This document shows, one piece after another, positions 44,268 to 52,699 of a stretch of 57,411 bases of DNA. Origin of the DNA: Thiomonas intermedia (GTDB taxonomy: Bacteria; Pseudomonadota; Gammaproteobacteria; Burkholderiales; Burkholderiaceae_C); the NCBI GenBank assembly GCA_022730375.1, contig DZDA01000003.1, positions 2,197-59,607 of the forward strand, given 5' to 3'. Positions within the stretch are counted from its first letter, which is position 1; every line of letters begins with the position of its first letter. The notes beneath the pieces were generated by a model. It made no database searches. It was not told the DNA's origin and saw only the letters and a list, made by a program, of their open reading frames with translations. A program made the translations under genes and the position numbers.

Positions 44268-45512
44268 ATGGATAACGCTTCCGTTTCCGCCATGCTGCAC
44301 GCCTTGCAGGACCCGGCTGGTCTGCCCGCGCCTGCTTGGATTTTCCAGTATCTCAACGTACTGACGTGGTCGTTCCACATCGCTTTTGTCAACCTGGCGC
44401 TGGGCTCGGGCCTGCTGGCCATCATCGCCTTCATGCGCCGCCATCAACCCGCATGGGCACGGCTGTCGGTGGCGATGACCGGGGTGGCCAAGGTGGCCGT
44501 GTCGATGGCCATCGTGCTGGGCGTGGCGCCTTTGCTGTTTACCCAGACGATCTACGACCCGTCCTGGTACACCAGCAACGTGCTGTCGGCGTTCTGGGTG
44601 ATCTTTTTCATCTTCAGTCTGGGTATTGGCTACACCCTTTGGTTCGTGTTCTATTTCAAGAACCACGACGTTTCGCACATTGCCCAAGCGCCCGACACGA
44701 CCGTATGGTGGGCGACTGCGGCCTTATCGATTCTGGTGTTCGACGGCTTCATCATGCATGTGCTGTCGTATCAGGGGCTGTTTCCGCAGAAGTGGATGCA
44801 GTGGTACGCGCCGCACGGCGTGCCGGTGATGAACGGCATGGGCATTCATGCCTTCGATCTGTGGCGCTTCGGCTTTTTCATGGTCATGTCGCTGACCATG
44901 ACCGGTGTTTTTTTGCTGGGCTATGCGCGTTACTTCCGCGCTCGCGAAGACGTTCCGGTCGACTATCTCGATCTGGCGCACCGCATCGGCGTGAAGACCA
45001 CGTACTGGGGCGTGGCGCTGCAACTCCTCACTGGCGTGTTCTGGGCGCTGGGACTGCCGTCGTATATGCAGGTATTCACCCAGCCGCTGTTCTGGCTGAC
45101 CCTGGTGCTGATTGTGGGGGTGGCGTTGTATGCCCGCCAGGCGCCGGTGCGCGGCTCGGCGCTGCAGGCGTACTCGGCCATGGCGTTCTACGCTTTGATG
45201 GCGCTGATCATCTCGGTCGACCGCGAGGCGCTGCGGGTGGCTTATCTGGCGCCGTTCCACTACGACCTGAATTCCAAACCGCACTACGAGTGGGGCGCGG
45301 TGATCTGGTTCTTCGCGACCTTCATCTTTGTTGGCGGCTCGCTGGTCACGTTTTATTCCACCATGCTGTGGAAGGCGGGCAAGGTCAAGGGGCTCTACAC
45401 CGCCGATGGCACGGTCTCTCGCCTGGGCGATACCGCGGTGTGGATCAACTTCACCTGGCTTATCGTGTTCTTCGCCATTGGCGTGTGGGCCTATGTGCGC
45501 AACATCCTTTGA
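44268..45512 (+). CDS. Second cytochrome bd-superfamily membrane subunit (CydA-like paralogue, no CydB)
   Basis: This 414-aa protein has about nine to ten membrane helices and starts 4 bp after the first subunit. Helix 1 holds His37 in WSFHIAFVNLALGSG, again like CydA helix 1, so both subunits appear to be paralogues of CydA rather than a CydA-CydB pair. The segment matching the CydA glutamate helix (SAFWVIFFIFSLGIGYTLW) lacks both Glu residues. This subunit may therefore be structural or bind only one heme. No CxxCH motif is present. A ribosome-binding site AAAGGA precedes the ATG. The family assignment rests on pattern comparison from memory. Confidence 0.68.
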   Translation: MDNASVSAMLHALQDPAGLPAPAWIFQYLNVLTWSFHIAFVNLALGSGLLAIIAFMRRHQPAWARLSVAMTGVAKVAVSMAIVLGVAPLLFTQTIYDPSWYTSNVLSAFWVIFFIFSLGIGYTLWFVFYFKNHDVSHIAQAPDTTVWWATAALSILVFDGFIMHVLSYQGLFPQKWMQWYAPHGVPVMNGMGIHAFDLWRFGFFMVMSLTMTGVFLLGYARYFRAREDVPVDYLDLAHRIGVKTTYWGVALQLLTGVFWALGLPSYMQVFTQPLFWLTLVLIVGVALYARQAPVRGSALQAYSAMAFYALMALIISVDREALRVAYLAPFHYDLNSKPHYEWGAVIWFFATFIFVGGSLVTFYSTMLWKAGKVKGLYTADGTVSRLGDTAVWINFTWLIVFFAIGVWAYVRNIL

Positions 45513-45542
45513 TGCGCGCCCCTGAATCTGGAACTCTCAATC

Positions 45543-45863
45543 ATGACTCTTTTGAAATCTCTCTCTCTGACCGTCGCGGGCGTCTTGTTCACCGTCGGCA
45601 TGGCCCAGGCTGCACCGTCGGCCGCGATCAGCGCCAAATTCGGCGTGTGCTTTGCCTGCCACGGCGTTGATGGCCATGCCATCCTGCCGACCTATCCCAA
45701 TCTGGCGGGGCAGAACAAAGACTATCTGGTGCAGACCCTCAGGGAATTCCGCGACGGCAAGCGTCCCAATGACGTCATGGGGCCGATGGCCAAGCCCTTG
45801 AGCAACAACGATATCGACGAAGTGGCGATGTACTTCGCCGACATCAAACCGGGGAAGAAGTAA
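45543..45863 (+). CDS. Periplasmic c-type cytochrome (class I, c553-like)
   Basis: This 106-aa protein has a signal peptide cut near AQA/A at residue 23 and one heme site, CFACHG. DVMGPMAKPLSNNDIDEVAMYFAD supplies the likely Met ligand and the C-terminal helix of single-heme cytochrome c. It is the third gene of the oxidase cluster, 30 bp after the second membrane subunit. Its likely role is to deliver electrons to the fused heme c domain of the first subunit or to be a complex member. Its last 20 bp overlap the convergent outer-membrane factor gene. Confidence 0.88.
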   Translation: MTLLKSLSLTVAGVLFTVGMAQAAPSAAISAKFGVCFACHGVDGHAILPTYPNLAGQNKDYLVQTLREFRDGKRPNDVMGPMAKPLSNNDIDEVAMYFADIKPGKK

Positions 45864-47412
45864 GCCCTGCAGACGATGCGGCAGGCGTAGGCGCATGGGT
45901 CTGCGTCTGCTCCTGCGTCTGTGGCTGCAGCCCGCCGCCCAGCGCTTGATAGAGCAGGGCGGTGTCGTTCAGGCGCGCAGCCTGAGCAACGATCAGGCCG
46001 ATGCGGCTCTGTTGCAGCTGTTGCTGCGCGGTGAGCAGTTGCAGCGCACTGGCAGTACCCAGCGCGTATTGCTGCTCCACCAGTTGCAGCGAAGTTCGCG
46101 CCGAGGCTTCGGCTGCGCTCTGTGCCTGCAAGGCCTGGGCGTCGTGTTCAAGCGAGCGCAGCACATCAGCCACCTGCCGCAAGCCTTGCAGCACGGTTTC
46201 GCGGTAGTTGGCGGCTGCGGCATCAAAGCCGGCCTCGGCGGCGCGCGCCTCGGCCTTCAGCCCGGGTTTGAACAACGGCTGGGCCAGCTGCCCGGCCACT
46301 CCCCAGATCAATGAACCACTGCCGAACAGACTGGCCGCGGTCAGCGCCTGGCTGCCCATGTTCGCACTCAGGGTGAGCTGCGGGTACTGTTTGGACACCG
46401 TCACGCCGATCTGCGCGCTGGCGGCGTGCAGCAAGGCCTCGGCGGCGAGGATGTCGGGCCGTTGACGCACCAGATCAGACGGCAGACTCAGCGGCAAGTC
46501 GGCGGGCAGGGTGAGGTCGGCCAGGGTGAAGTGCGGATTTTTCGCCGAGCCGGGCGCCTGACCGCTGAGCACGGCCAGCAGATGGGCCGCCTGGTCGGCG
46601 CCGTTGCGCAGCGGGGCGATGCTGGCGCGGGTTTGTTCCATCTGGGTTTGCAGCGTGGCGATGTCCGAGGCTGTGGCCACGCCCAGACGTTCGCGCGCGC
46701 GAGTGATGTGAAGCTGCTCCTGCTGCGCCGCCAGAATTTGGTTCAGTGCGTCGATCTGTGCGGCCAGTAGCGCCTGCTTCACGGCCGTGGCGACCACGGC
46801 TCCAGCGAGACTGAGTTGAGCGGAATCGAGCTGGTAACGCCGCCATTCGGTCTGCGCCGCCAACGATTCGAGGGCGCGACGGTTGCCGCCGGAAAGATCA
46901 AAGGCGTAGCTCACGCCAATCCCTGCGTTGTACAAGTCATAGCGCCGCTCGCCGCCGGGCAGCCCCATGGCCGCGCTGTTGTTCTGCAAGGTTTGCGCGC
47001 CGAGCGTGGCGCTGACCTGGGGATAGAGTGTGGAGCCGCTTTGCGCGGCATAGGTTTCGCGGGACTGCCGCAGCGTGGCCTGCGCTGCGGCGAGAGTAGG
47101 GCTGTGCTGCAGGGACTGCACGACCAGTGCGTCGAGCTTGGGCGAACGGAATTGCGCCCACCAGTTTGTGGCCACAGACGGCGCGCTGTTGAAGCGTTGT
47201 GGAGTGCCGAATGCGCCCGGAGATGAGGCGGTCTGCGCCGGAAGCGGCGCTGCGGTATAGGCCGCCACAGATAATGCGGCGGGACGCTTGAAATCAGGCC
47301 CAGCGGCGCAGCCGACGAGCCCTAAAGCCAGGGCAAGGATAGAGAGTCTCCGGGCATGACCTGATCCCACGGCATGGACGAAGGGATCATGCGTTGTTTT
47401 AGCGTGGGCCAT
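45844..47412 (-). CDS. Outer-membrane efflux lipoprotein (NodT/TolC family)
   Basis: This 522-aa outer-membrane channel serves tripartite exporters. The lipoprotein signal ends in LGLVGCAAGPDF, so Cys is the acylation site. Two OEP repeats follow with long Ala/Gln-rich helices (QTQMEQTRASIAPLRNGADQ, EQQYALGTASALQLLTAQQQ) and the NodT motif DLVRQRPDILAAEALLHAA. The ATG at 47412 has AGGAG seven bases upstream and overlaps the cytochrome c' gene by 14 bp. It is the last gene of the run that starts with the TetR regulator and HlyD-type adaptor, so it may complete that exporter although several genes lie between. Confidence 0.88.
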   Translation of the reverse strand: MAHAKTTHDPFVHAVGSGHARRLSILALALGLVGCAAGPDFKRPAALSVAAYTAAPLPAQTASSPGAFGTPQRFNSAPSVATNWWAQFRSPKLDALVVQSLQHSPTLAAAQATLRQSRETYAAQSGSTLYPQVSATLGAQTLQNNSAAMGLPGGERRYDLYNAGIGVSYAFDLSGGNRRALESLAAQTEWRRYQLDSAQLSLAGAVVATAVKQALLAAQIDALNQILAAQQEQLHITRARERLGVATASDIATLQTQMEQTRASIAPLRNGADQAAHLLAVLSGQAPGSAKNPHFTLADLTLPADLPLSLPSDLVRQRPDILAAEALLHAASAQIGVTVSKQYPQLTLSANMGSQALTAASLFGSGSLIWGVAGQLAQPLFKPGLKAEARAAEAGFDAAAANYRETVLQGLRQVADVLRSLEHDAQALQAQSAAEASARTSLQLVEQQYALGTASALQLLTAQQQLQQSRIGLIVAQAARLNDTALLYQALGGGLQPQTQEQTQTHAPTPAASSAGLTSSPV

Positions 47413-47857
47413 AAAAGTGCTCCTGGAATGATTTGCGAAAGGTCTGATGGCAAGCCAGACAGCTTTGCTGCACCTGGGCAAATTCGGTGATGACCGCTGG
47501 ACCGTCGCCCCGCGTTGCGGCCTCGCCCATGGCTGCGGCCGCTTCATGAACCTGTTCGTCGAAGCCTCGGAACCTTCCGGCATCCTTGCCGAGCCAGGCC
47601 ATGATGCGCACTCTTTCCGCCACCGGTGGCTCGGGGTGATGGGCGATGATGGGCGCGAGGCGTGCCACCAGGGGCCAGTCTTCTCGGGAAATCGCTCCCG
47701 TGACGGCTTGCATGTCGCGCCCGAGCTTTTCCATCACGTTCTGTAAAGACATAGGTTTCGCAGGCTCGGCGGCTTGCGCATGAAAAGCGGCGCCGGAGGC
47801 GAGCACGGCCGCGGCCAAAGTGATGGCACGGACTGGGAAGCGTTTGGGGTTGTTCAT
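47399..47857 (-). CDS. Cytochrome c' (class II c-type cytochrome)
   Basis: This 152-aa exported protein has a signal peptide cut near AQA/A at residue 30 and a four-helix mature domain. The heme site CLACH lies close to the C-terminus, as in cytochrome c' (QQSCLACHQTFRKSFQEHF). Cytochromes c' bind NO and CO and in several bacteria protect against nitrosative stress. The start has AAGGA seven bases upstream. It sits between the LpxR-like gene (58 bp upstream) and the outer-membrane factor gene, which starts inside its 3' end. Confidence 0.88.
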   Translation of the reverse strand: MNNPKRFPVRAITLAAAVLASGAAFHAQAAEPAKPMSLQNVMEKLGRDMQAVTGAISREDWPLVARLAPIIAHHPEPPVAERVRIMAWLGKDAGRFRGFDEQVHEAAAAMGEAATRGDGPAVITEFAQVQQSCLACHQTFRKSFQEHFYGPR

Positions 47858-47915
47858 TGCATATTCCTTTTTTGTTTCATTGAGCCAAATCCAAGACAGG
47901 CATCGTCAGGATCAT

Positions 47916-49124
47916 TCAAAACTCCATGCTCAGCGCGACCGAGCCGAAGGCATGGCGACCGGCCTGTTCCTCGAACTCGCGCGTGCGCCAGACGCGCATC
48001 AGCGCCAGCCGGATACCGCGCCCGGCGAGCAGCCATTGGCTGCTGATGCCGACCGCTGCCTGGGCGACCCAGGGACGGCGCGTCACGCTGTGGCTGGATC
48101 GAAGGAGATTGCCGTCAAGGGAAAAGTCATAGGCAACTGCCTTGGCCTCCACCATGCCGAAGAAATGCATGCCAGGACGCGGGCGGCGGGCGACCGCCAT
48201 GACGCTGTTGGGCTCGCCATGAAGGGAGGCGGCCGATGGCGGGCGGTTCTCGGCGCCGGAGCGGATGGGATAGCTGCCGAAATCGTTCGGCAAGTTCCAG
48301 CCGATACGGCCTTCGACGCCCAATGTGGCCGAGGTTTCGATATTGCCCAGGCGCAAACCCATGGAGCGAATGACATCAGCGGAAAGGCCGGGAATGATGG
48401 CGCCCGTGCCGCGATAAGTCCTGTACTTGCGATCCATGGCGAGCTGAAACGCCGGCTCGTTTCTCAACTGGTTGTCCCAGCCCTGGAACCTGGGTGCGCC
48501 GATCGCGTCATGGACCAGGTTCTGCGATTGTTCCGCCAGCGACCACGGGCCGATCACGCCGAGTGTGATTTCGCGCGTGTCGAGCATTTCGCGACTCGAC
48601 TTGGGTTCGTGTTTGCGCTGGTTCCACGCCAGGCCCAGGTAGAGCAATCCCGCGTAGGGTCGATCTTTGGCGATCAAGTCCGTCCGGGCGGAGTCCTCCG
48701 GCGTGAACATGGACTGGCCGAATCTGACCACCACGTTGTGTGTCTGTGCAGAACCATCCGCATCGGCCCAAAATGCGGGGTTCATGAAGCGGATGAGCTG
48801 CGCCTGCAGCCGGATCGGCGTCGGCAGGCACTCGGGCCGTAGTCGGCCGGGAATGTCGTGCGAAACCAGGGTGAATGCCACGCCATTCGTGTAGTTCTGG
48901 TCGGTGCCGACAAACAGATCGTTTTCCAGCCTGACCGTGCCGCCACGAAGTCTGAATTTCTGTTCGGCGGTGCATTCTCCGCCATCAGCAGCGCCTTCAT
49001 TGACGGCTTGCGCCAGGGTCGGCGCGGGGAGGGGAACACTTGTCGCCAGCGCCAGTGCGATTCGTTCCAGACGATGTCGGGCGGGCGGGCGCGCGCAGGG
49101 CGGACGGGGCGTGCACTTGCTCAT
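47916..49124 (-). CDS. lpxR: LpxR-family lipid A deacylase (DUF2219)
   Basis: LpxR-type outer-membrane barrels remove the 3'-acyloxyacyl chain from lipid A. The 402-aa product has an N-terminal signal region and the conserved RLENDLFVGTDQNYTNG with the catalytic Asn-Asp pair. DRPYAGLLYLGLAWNQ and LGVIGPWSLAEQSQNLVHDAIG follow, the His probably catalytic, then GWDNQLRNEPAFQ. The last residues, SVALSMEF, end in Phe like other barrel proteins. GGAGG lies seven bases before the ATG, which overlaps the LOG gene stop by 4 bp. The substrate is inferred from family only. Confidence 0.83.
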   Translation of the reverse strand: MSKCTPRPPCARPPARHRLERIALALATSVPLPAPTLAQAVNEGAADGGECTAEQKFRLRGGTVRLENDLFVGTDQNYTNGVAFTLVSHDIPGRLRPECLPTPIRLQAQLIRFMNPAFWADADGSAQTHNVVVRFGQSMFTPEDSARTDLIAKDRPYAGLLYLGLAWNQRKHEPKSSREMLDTREITLGVIGPWSLAEQSQNLVHDAIGAPRFQGWDNQLRNEPAFQLAMDRKYRTYRGTGAIIPGLSADVIRSMGLRLGNIETSATLGVEGRIGWNLPNDFGSYPIRSGAENRPPSAASLHGEPNSVMAVARRPRPGMHFFGMVEAKAVAYDFSLDGNLLRSSHSVTRRPWVAQAAVGISSQWLLAGRGIRLALMRVWRTREFEEQAGRHAFGSVALSMEF

Positions 49125-50008
49125 CCCTGTGCCTCCTCGGGGCCCGGCGGCATGCCGTGATAGAAGGTGTCCAGGGCGGTGATGATGTCTTCCGCAGAAT
49201 CCACGCGCGTGAACAGTCCCACGTCCTCTGCACTGATGAAGCCCTCCTCCACGAGATAGTCGAAGTCGACCACGCGGCTCCAGAACTCGTTGCTGAACAG
49301 CACGATGGGGATGCGCGCCATCTTGCCGGTCTGCACCAGGGTGAGCACCTCGAACAGTTCGTCGAGCGTGCCGTATCCGCCTGGGAAGGCGACCAGCGCC
49401 CGCGCACGCAGCAGAAAGTGCATCTTGCGCAGGGCGAAATAGCGGAAGCGGAAGGCAAGCTCTGGGCTGATGAAGGGGTTGGGTTGCTGTTCGTGCGGCA
49501 GGGTGATGTTGAGACCAATGGAGTGCGCGCCCGCCTCGAACGCACCACGGTTTGCCGCTTCCATGATGCCCGGACCCCCGCCAGTGACAACGACGAAGTC
49601 ACGGCGCCCTTCCTGCTGGAAATGGGCCGACACCAATTGCGCAAAACGCCGCGCCTCTTCGTAGTAGCGCGCGTGCGCCAATTGGCGCCGCGCCGAGGCC
49701 AGTTCCTGCACCTGCAGCGGGTCGGACTGTCCGGCCGCCTTGCGCGCGTCGAGATCGGCAAGCCCCGCTTGCGCCTTCTCGCGGGAAACCACGCGCGCGC
49801 TGCCGAAAACGACGATGGTGGAGGTAATGCCCTGCTTGCGTAGTTCACGTTCCGGCTTGAGCAATTCCAGTTGCAGACGCAGCGGACGCAGATCGTCCTC
49901 GGCAAGAAGTTCGACATCCTCGTGCGCCAGCCGGTACGTCGGCCCGCGCATGATCGCCTCACGCAGCGCCTTGCGTGGGTCAGCGTCGGTTTGCTCAGGG
50001 CCGGTCAT
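49121..50008 (-). CDS. LOG-family nucleotide-binding protein (TIGR00730 type)
   Basis: This 295-aa Rossmann-fold protein belongs to the LOG/lysine-decarboxylase-like group, whose members cleave ribose-5'-phosphate from nucleotides. Both signatures are present: GGGPGIMEAANRGA and PGGYGTLDELFE. The extended N-terminus with a YYEEARRFAQ helix marks the longer subgroup common in Proteobacteria. I chose the ATG at 50008 with GAGG eight bases upstream; an ATG at 50035 would overlap the nuclease gene. The natural substrate in bacteria of this type is unclear. It is coupled to lpxR by ATGA. Confidence 0.87.
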   Translation of the reverse strand: MTGPEQTDADPRKALREAIMRGPTYRLAHEDVELLAEDDLRPLRLQLELLKPERELRKQGITSTIVVFGSARVVSREKAQAGLADLDARKAAGQSDPLQVQELASARRQLAHARYYEEARRFAQLVSAHFQQEGRRDFVVVTGGGPGIMEAANRGAFEAGAHSIGLNITLPHEQQPNPFISPELAFRFRYFALRKMHFLLRARALVAFPGGYGTLDELFEVLTLVQTGKMARIPIVLFSNEFWSRVVDFDYLVEEGFISAEDVGLFTRVDSAEDIITALDTFYHGMPPGPEEAQG

Positions 50009-50021
50009 GTCCGCCGCCGCC

Positions 50022-51428
50022 TCAGTTCCGGCCATCCCATTGCACGCGCGTGCCGGGCTCCGGCGCCGTCACTTCCCAGCCGCGTTCGGCGCGGAGCCGC
50101 TCGGCGAATGCCAGCGCTGCGGCCTCTTCGCCATGCACCACGAAGGTCCGGGCGGGCGGCTTGCGAAAGTGGGCCGACCAGCCCAGCAATGCGGGCTGGT
50201 CGGCATGTGCCGACAGGCCGCCCACGGTGTGGATCGCCGCGCGCACCGGAATGTCTTCGCCGAAGATGCGCACCTGTTTTGCGCCATCGACCAGGCGTCG
50301 GCCAAGGGTGCCCTGCGCCTGGAACCCGGTGATCAGCACGCTGCATTCGCGCCGCGGCAGATTGTGGCGCAGGTGGTGCTTGATGCGTCCGGCATTGCAC
50401 ATGCCGCTGGCGGAAATGATGATGGCGCCCGAGCGGATCTGGTTTAGGGCCATGGACTCGTCCACGCTCGCGGTGAAATGGAGATCGAGCGGGGTCTTGC
50501 CCCGGGCGTGCCAGCCCGCGAGGTCTTTCGCCTCCTCGTCGAACAGTTCCAGGTATTGCCGGGTAATGCGCGTGGCTTCGGCGGCCATGGGCGAATCGAC
50601 GAACACCTTCAGATCGTGCAGGCGGCCTTCGCGGCTGAGACGGTAAAGGTGGTACAGGATTTCCTGAGTGCGCCCGACGGCGAACGCCGGCACGATGACG
50701 TTGCCCCGTTGCAGGGTGCGGCCGACGATCTCGATCAGTTCGCTCTCGCTCGCTGCCATGTCCTTGTGGGCGCGGTCGCCATAAGTGGATTCGATGACCA
50801 GGATGTCCGCGTCATCGATAGGCGTCGGATCGCGCAGAATCGGGCGTCCCGGCTGGCCAAGGTCGCCGCTGAACACGAGCTTGGTCGTCTGCGCGGCTTC
50901 GCTGACCCAGACCTCGATGATGGCCGATCCGAGGATGTGGCCCGCGTCGCGGAAACAGCAGCGTACCCCGGCATGCGGCGCCAGTTCTTGGTCATAGGTG
51001 ACGGGCCGCACCTGGCGCAGGCAGTCCCGGGCATCTTCCATCGTGTACAGAGGGGGCAGCAGCGCGCTCTTGTCCTGTGCCGACCTGGCGTGACGCCGAG
51101 CCCGCTCGGCTTCGCCCTCCTGGATGTGCGCACTGTCGGGCAGCATCACCTGGAGCAGGTCGGCAGTCGCGGCGGTCGTGTAGATCGGCCCTTGAAAGCC
51201 CGCGCGGGTGAGCTTGGGCAGCAGGCCGCTGTGGTCGATGTGCGCATGGGTCAGCAGCACGAAATCGACGGACTTCGGGTCGAAGTCAAAGGGCTTGCGG
51301 TTGCGCGCAGGCGCGTCGCGTCCGCCTTGCACCATGCCGCAGTCCACCAGAAAACGGGCATCGCTGGTCTCCACCAGATGGCACGAGCCGGTGACTTCGC
51401 GGGCTGCGCCGAGAAAGGTGATATTCAT
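50022..51428 (-). CDS. Metallo-beta-lactamase-fold beta-CASP RNA nuclease-like protein
   Basis: This 468-aa protein belongs to the CPSF/YSH1-like group of MBL-fold nucleases. The metal-binding motif is THAHIDHSG, with further ligands in DAGHILGSA and SGDLG. The beta-CASP motifs VIESTYGDR, PAFAVGRTQEILYHL, ASGMCNAGRIKHHL and HTVGGLSAHADQ follow in order. It is probably a zinc-dependent RNA endo- or exonuclease, with cellular targets unknown. It starts 7 bp after the DUF2892 gene. Such nucleases often travel with LOG and DUF2892 genes in stress loci of Burkholderiales; that remark is from memory. Confidence 0.9.
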   Translation of the reverse strand: MNITFLGAAREVTGSCHLVETSDARFLVDCGMVQGGRDAPARNRKPFDFDPKSVDFVLLTHAHIDHSGLLPKLTRAGFQGPIYTTAATADLLQVMLPDSAHIQEGEAERARRHARSAQDKSALLPPLYTMEDARDCLRQVRPVTYDQELAPHAGVRCCFRDAGHILGSAIIEVWVSEAAQTTKLVFSGDLGQPGRPILRDPTPIDDADILVIESTYGDRAHKDMAASESELIEIVGRTLQRGNVIVPAFAVGRTQEILYHLYRLSREGRLHDLKVFVDSPMAAEATRITRQYLELFDEEAKDLAGWHARGKTPLDLHFTASVDESMALNQIRSGAIIISASGMCNAGRIKHHLRHNLPRRECSVLITGFQAQGTLGRRLVDGAKQVRIFGEDIPVRAAIHTVGGLSAHADQPALLGWSAHFRKPPARTFVVHGEEAAALAFAERLRAERGWEVTAPEPGTRVQWDGRN

Positions 51429-51435
51429 CGAGGCA

Positions 51436-51639
51436 TCACTTCTGCTTGCGCATCGGGCAGGTGCTCAAACCCAGCAGACGATAGCCCGGACAGCGGCCCG
51501 CCAGCCCCGTGAACAGGGGCATGATTCCGATGAGCCCCAGCCAGCGCCACGGCGTATCCAGCCACAGGGGCAGGCTCAGCAGCACCAGGCCGATGATGAC
51601 ACGGATGATGCGATCCATATTTCCGACGTTGATTTGCAT
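51436..51639 (-). CDS. DUF2892 small membrane protein
   Basis: This 67-aa protein has the DUF2892 (YgaP C-terminal-like) pattern NVGNMDRIIRVIIGLVLL, two membrane helices and the C-terminal CPGYRLLGLSTCPM with two Cys. The ATG at 51639 has GGAGA seven bases upstream, and the upstream in-frame extension lacks support. In YgaP this domain anchors a rhodanese, but no rhodanese domain is present here. Function is unknown. It lies between DUF1971 and the beta-CASP gene with tight spacing. Confidence 0.87.
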   Translation of the reverse strand: MQINVGNMDRIIRVIIGLVLLSLPLWLDTPWRWLGLIGIMPLFTGLAGRCPGYRLLGLSTCPMRKQK

Positions 51640-51655
51640 GGCAGTCTCTCCAGGT

Positions 51656-51964
51656 TCACGGGTGGGGATCGCCCGCCTCGGGCGAGGCGGCATGAAACTC
51701 GACGTAAAAGCGCACCGGCCCGATGGGCGCAACTTCATGCGGCACGGACGGCTCGACGATGCCGGGCTTGTCGGGCGTGAGCAGGTGTCGCTCTGGTACG
51801 GGCTTGAGGATTTGATAGTCGAGCAAGCCCTGAGTGATGTGGATCACGGCCCACACGCCGGGTTTGGTGGTGTGTTCCTTGAGCAGACCCTTCGGAATCG
51901 TGGATTCGGTGAACTCGGGGGTGCGGCGATAGGGGCGCACGTCTGCAGGCAGGCTTTTCAACAT
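51656..51964 (-). CDS. DUF1971 cupin-like protein (TehB N-terminal-like)
   Basis: This 102-aa protein has the DUF1971 pattern: RRTPEFTESTIPKGLLKEH, KPGVWAVIHITQG, then GIVEPSVPHEV and GPVRFYVEFH. The fold is expected to be a small cupin, similar to the region fused to some TehB tellurite-resistance methyltransferases. No methyltransferase is attached. AGGAGA lies about six bases before the ATG. It follows the ABC ATPase gene by 23 bp and is the first of the small stress-type genes. Confidence 0.87.
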   Translation of the reverse strand: MLKSLPADVRPYRRTPEFTESTIPKGLLKEHTTKPGVWAVIHITQGLLDYQILKPVPERHLLTPDKPGIVEPSVPHEVAPIGPVRFYVEFHAASPEAGDPHP

Positions 51965-51987
51965 GAGGCTTCTCCTCTCTTTGCGGT

Positions 51988-52698
51988 TCAGTCGAAGCCG
52001 CGTCCTTCGCCGGCTTCCTCGTGAGTCACGCCATCGCGGATGTGATAGATGCGCTTGAAGGTGGGGATGATTTTTTCGTCGTGAGTGACGACGATGACGG
52101 CGGTCTGGTAGCGCTGCGCCATGTCGTTGAGGATGCGGATGACGGCCAGCGCGCGGACGCTGTCAAGTGGCGCGGTGGGTTCGTCGGCGAGGATGACAGG
52201 CGGATGATTGACCAGCCCGCGGGCGATGGACACGCGCTGCTGTTCGCCGCCTGAGAGCTGCACTGGCATGGCTTTGGCGCGGTGCTGCACGTCGAGCGCG
52301 GTGAGCAGCTCCAGCGCGCGGGCGCGGGCCTCGGCGTTGGGCCGCCCGGCGAGCATGGGCAGCAGGGCGACGTTGTCGGTGACGTCGAGAAACGGAATGA
52401 GGTAAGGCGCCTGGAACACGAAGCCGATCTTGTCGCGGCGCAGGGCGCGCAGGTCGCGCGCCTTCCAGCCGTCGTCGTAGATGACTTCTTCGCCCAGGGT
52501 CATGCGCCCGGCGGTGGGTTCGATCACCGCGCCCAGACATTTGAGCAAGGTGCTCTTGCCCGAGCCGGACGGCCCGACCAGGCCGACCACTTCGCCCGGC
52601 GCGACCTGCATGGTCACGCCCTTGAGCGCGTCCACCGCAGTGTCGCCGCTGCCGTAGCGTTTTTTCAGGCCGTCGATGCGGATGCCTTTTTCAGCCAT
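51988..52698 (-). CDS. ABC transporter ATPase (MacB/LolD/DevA type)
   Basis: This 236-aa cytoplasmic ATPase has Walker A GPSGSGKST near residues 43-51, the signature LSGGEQQRV, Walker B VILADEPTAPLD and the switch His in VVTHDEK. FVFQAPYLIPFLDVTDNV is the Q-loop of the LolD/MacB/DevA family. The ATG at 52698 has GGAGG five bases upstream and lies one base from the permease stop. With the FtsX-like permease and HlyD-like adaptor it forms a DevBCA-like exporter. The substrate is unknown. Confidence 0.92.
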   Translation of the reverse strand: MAEKGIRIDGLKKRYGSGDTAVDALKGVTMQVAPGEVVGLVGPSGSGKSTLLKCLGAVIEPTAGRMTLGEEVIYDDGWKARDLRALRRDKIGFVFQAPYLIPFLDVTDNVALLPMLAGRPNAEARARALELLTALDVQHRAKAMPVQLSGGEQQRVSIARGLVNHPPVILADEPTAPLDSVRALAVIRILNDMAQRYQTAVIVVTHDEKIIPTFKRIYHIRDGVTHEEAGEGRGFD

Positions 52699-52699
52699 C

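Noticed and set aside
42782-45512. Ordinary cytochrome bd quinol oxidase (CydAB)
   Set aside because: The second gene lacks CydB features, there is no Q-loop, and the first gene carries a fused heme c domain.
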